From Clostridia bacterium (GTDB lineage: Bacteria > Bacillota > Clostridia > Oscillospirales > Acutalibacteraceae), in contig CAAEBW010000022.1 in NCBI GenBank assembly GCA_900754145.1, positions 1 to 7,283 of the forward strand: DNA of 7,283 nt. The letters run 5' to 3'. Below, piece after piece: positions 5,823 through 7,283 of this stretch (position 1 is the stretch's first letter; the number at the start of each line of letters is the position of its first letter). The notes under the pieces are model-generated. The model was not told the origin of the DNA and made no database searches. It worked only from the letters and a program-made list of their open reading frames with translations. A program made the position numbers and the translations under genes.

Positions 5823-6919
5823 AACTCACAATCCTCCTGCCCGTCTTTGCTGAGCGCCGAGCGCAAAAATTCACCCTTGAAAAGCTTTTTGGAAACACCT
5901 TCTACATTTCGGTACATTTTTCCGTATTCCTCTTCTGTCAAGGCTTTAAGCTTATCGGGTATCTCGCCGAGAGACGAAACCGTAAAGCCTACGCCGTTTT
6001 TTTCGACAAATTCCGCCAAAGCCGCCTTATCCCAAATAATTATCGGGATACAGGATGCAAGATACAGCGAGGTCTTGTGCGGATTGTTGTAGCGCAAATA
6101 CTCGCCGTATGCGCCCGTACAGGTGTCACATTCGGGCCCGTCCCAAACAAGTCCAAACCCGTTACAAAGCTCATAGGGAAGCTCGTCCGAAGGGAAAGAA
6201 CCGTTATAGTGCAGATTTTTTTTATTGTTTTCCTTATAGTGTACCCCGTAAAGCTCTACCGAAACAGAATCCGGAATTTCATAAATGTATCCCGATTTAT
6301 GCTCGTCAAGATTTCCAGCAATAATAACCGATTCGGGAATTTCGCGCGAGCGCTCTCGTGCAAGTGCTTCAACCGTCACACCGTTTTCGGACGGAGAAAT
6401 AAGATAATCAAATATACCGAGCACCGTCATAGGCGTATTAATTCCGAGCTTTTTAACAAACTCGCACATACGGTCATTATGAACTATAAGTCGGGAGCAT
6501 TCCTTTAAAACGCCTATTTCCTCAATTCTCATACGCATTTTTTGCTTAAAAGGAATTGATTTATCAGTTATCATTCGGAGTGTTTCCAAATCGTGGATAA
6601 GCGCTGTAACCTTTACACCGCGCCGCTTTAGGTCTTTAATGACCGACTTCATAAACAAATAATTATTTACAAACGGAAGCTGTATGAAAAGAAGGTCGCC
6701 TTTTTTAAGGCTCTTAAAGGCGTTTTTCCACAGCACACCCATTTTTCGGTGACCGTTTAATTTTTTTAAAAGAGAGGAATCTGCCCTTTCGGTTCCCGTA
6801 CCCTGTACTTCAATGGGCTTGAAGCCCTCGCTTTCGGCAATGCTTTCGGCGTCGGCTCTTGCCTTTGACCACGCCGTGCGTTCGGTGCGCGCAATCCTTT
6901 CGACAACATAATATTTCAT
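5819..6919 (-). CDS. Gtf3/galactofuranosyltransferase-like glycosyltransferase
   Basis: This 366-residue soluble protein has a GT-B-like layout and no signal peptide or membrane helix. It would transfer a sugar to a growing lipid-linked repeat unit at the inner face of the membrane. It resembles the Gtf3/WbbI-type group, often annotated as beta-1,6-galactofuranosyltransferase. Supporting segments are GDLLFIQLPFVNNYLF (74-89), VTALIHDLE (104-112), AGNLDEHK (201-208) and NGSFPSDELP (239-248). GFGLVWDGPEC (254-264), YNNPHKTSLYLASCIPIIIW (277-296) and AEFVEKNGVGF (302-312) follow, the last three forming the likely nucleotide-sugar side. It overlaps the upstream gene by one base (TAATG) and the downstream polymerase by four (ATGA). 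The fold-level call is firm; the sugar donor is not proven. No UDP-galactopyranose mutase gene lies in the window to support galactofuranose. Confidence 0.87.
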   Translation of the reverse strand: MKYYVVERIARTERTAWSKARADAESIAESEGFKPIEVQGTGTERADSSLLKKLNGHRKMGVLWKNAFKSLKKGDLLFIQLPFVNNYLFMKSVIKDLKRRGVKVTALIHDLETLRMITDKSIPFKQKMRMRIEEIGVLKECSRLIVHNDRMCEFVKKLGINTPMTVLGIFDYLISPSENGVTVEALARERSREIPESVIIAGNLDEHKSGYIYEIPDSVSVELYGVHYKENNKKNLHYNGSFPSDELPYELCNGFGLVWDGPECDTCTGAYGEYLRYNNPHKTSLYLASCIPIIIWDKAALAEFVEKNGVGFTVSSLGEIPDKLKALTEEEYGKMYRNVEGVSKKLFKGEFLRSALSKDGQEDCEL

Positions 6920-7283
6920 TATTTTATACCGTCCCTGTTACCGCCCTCAAAATAATTCCTTAGCTCTGTCTGAGCCTTCGAGGGGTGATCGTAATCATAT
7001 CCCGCGGCTTCCAATTCATTTAATTTTGAGGTCCTTTTGAATTTTTTAAAAGAGAGAATTTTCTCCGCCCATACGCAAAGCGGAGCATCAAGGCTTAAAA
7101 AATGAGCGTTATCGGTAATTGCGGCTTCACGCGATATATTTTCGGATAAAATGCAGGGAAGCCCCGCCGCCTGAGCCTCTATCGCCACAATCGGCAGACC
7201 CTCATAAAATGACGGAAGCACAAAAATATCCGCCGCCTGAAGTATTTCGCTTATATCGCCGCGGCGACCCAAAAACCGAATAC
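6919..7283 (-). CDS. GT4-type glycosyltransferase (partial, N-terminus outside window)
   Basis: Only the last 120 codons are present; the gene enters from beyond the right edge, so no start is claimed. A TTG near 7272 is in frame but lies inside the domain. The visible part is the C-terminal half of a GT-B glycosyltransferase of the GT4 / group 1 type. It has IRFLGRRGDISEIL, then ADIFVLPSFYEGLPIVAIEA with the EX7E pair that contacts the nucleotide sugar, then AAGLPCILSENI. After a less conserved helical tail it ends NYFEGGNRDGIK. Donor and acceptor cannot be told from this fragment. Its stop overlaps the start of the next glycosyltransferase by one base (TAATG), placing it in the same polysaccharide operon. 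Confidence 0.93.
   Translation of the reverse strand, partial: IRFLGRRGDISEILQAADIFVLPSFYEGLPIVAIEAQAAGLPCILSENISREAAITDNAHFLSLDAPLCVWAEKILSFKKFKRTSKLNELEAAGYDYDHPSKAQTELRNYFEGGNRDGIK

Noticed and set aside
4509..6508. Several plus- and minus-strand frames (4509-4802, 4971-5276, 5626-5898, 5802-6092, 6055-6324, 6077-6508)
   Set aside because: They overlap the polymerase and glycosyltransferase genes completely or nearly so, and show no domain or credible start.
1..7283. Mobile element, CRISPR array, tRNA or rRNA
   Set aside because: No transposase or integrase fragment, no regularly spaced direct repeats and no tRNA-like or rRNA-like segment were seen on reading both strands.

Overview
The window reads as a piece of a Gram-positive, anaerobic-type Firmicutes genome, most likely class Clostridia. 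The signs are a feo operon with two separate FeoA-like proteins, a clostridial-style FeoB of 715 residues followed by a small FeoB-associated membrane protein, strong AGGAGG ribosome binding sites, and a housekeeping promoter that matches consensus exactly. I cannot place it below class with confidence. Every supported gene lies on the minus strand, so transcription runs from high to low coordinates.

Positions 7283 to 2954 hold the end of a cell-surface polysaccharide cluster. In transcription order it has the C-terminal part of a GT4-type glycosyltransferase, a Gtf3/galactofuranosyltransferase-like glycosyltransferase, a Wzy-type polymerase (O-antigen ligase/polymerase superfamily) and a Wzx-type flippase. 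The junctions are a 1-base overlap (TAATG), a 4-base overlap (ATGA) and a 4-base gap (or an overlap if the upstream start is used), so the four genes are almost certainly co-transcribed and translationally coupled. Together they describe a Wzx/Wzy-dependent route: glycosyltransferases build a lipid-linked repeat unit, Wzx flips it across the membrane and Wzy polymerises it outside.

Positions 2957 to 1 hold the ferrous iron uptake operon: a FeoA-like gene, a second and more typical feoA, feoB, and the N-terminal 37 codons of a FeoB-associated protein that runs off the window. The operon starts from a TTGACA-17-TATAAT promoter whose -35 box contains the stop codon of the flippase gene. Immediately downstream of the -10 box is a 13-bp inverted repeat with core GTTAGC-N4-GCTAAC. 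The same core occurs again in the leader before the first feoA-like gene and a third time just before feoB. I read these as operators of an iron-responsive regulator, probably of the DtxR/IdeR type by resemblance of the half-site, although the half-site spacing differs from the classical box.

The two regions look functionally unrelated and simply adjacent. No RNA genes, CRISPR arrays, insertion sequences or gene-free stretches above about 110 bases were seen. The most distinctive content is the regulatory architecture of the feo operon, not a new protein system.
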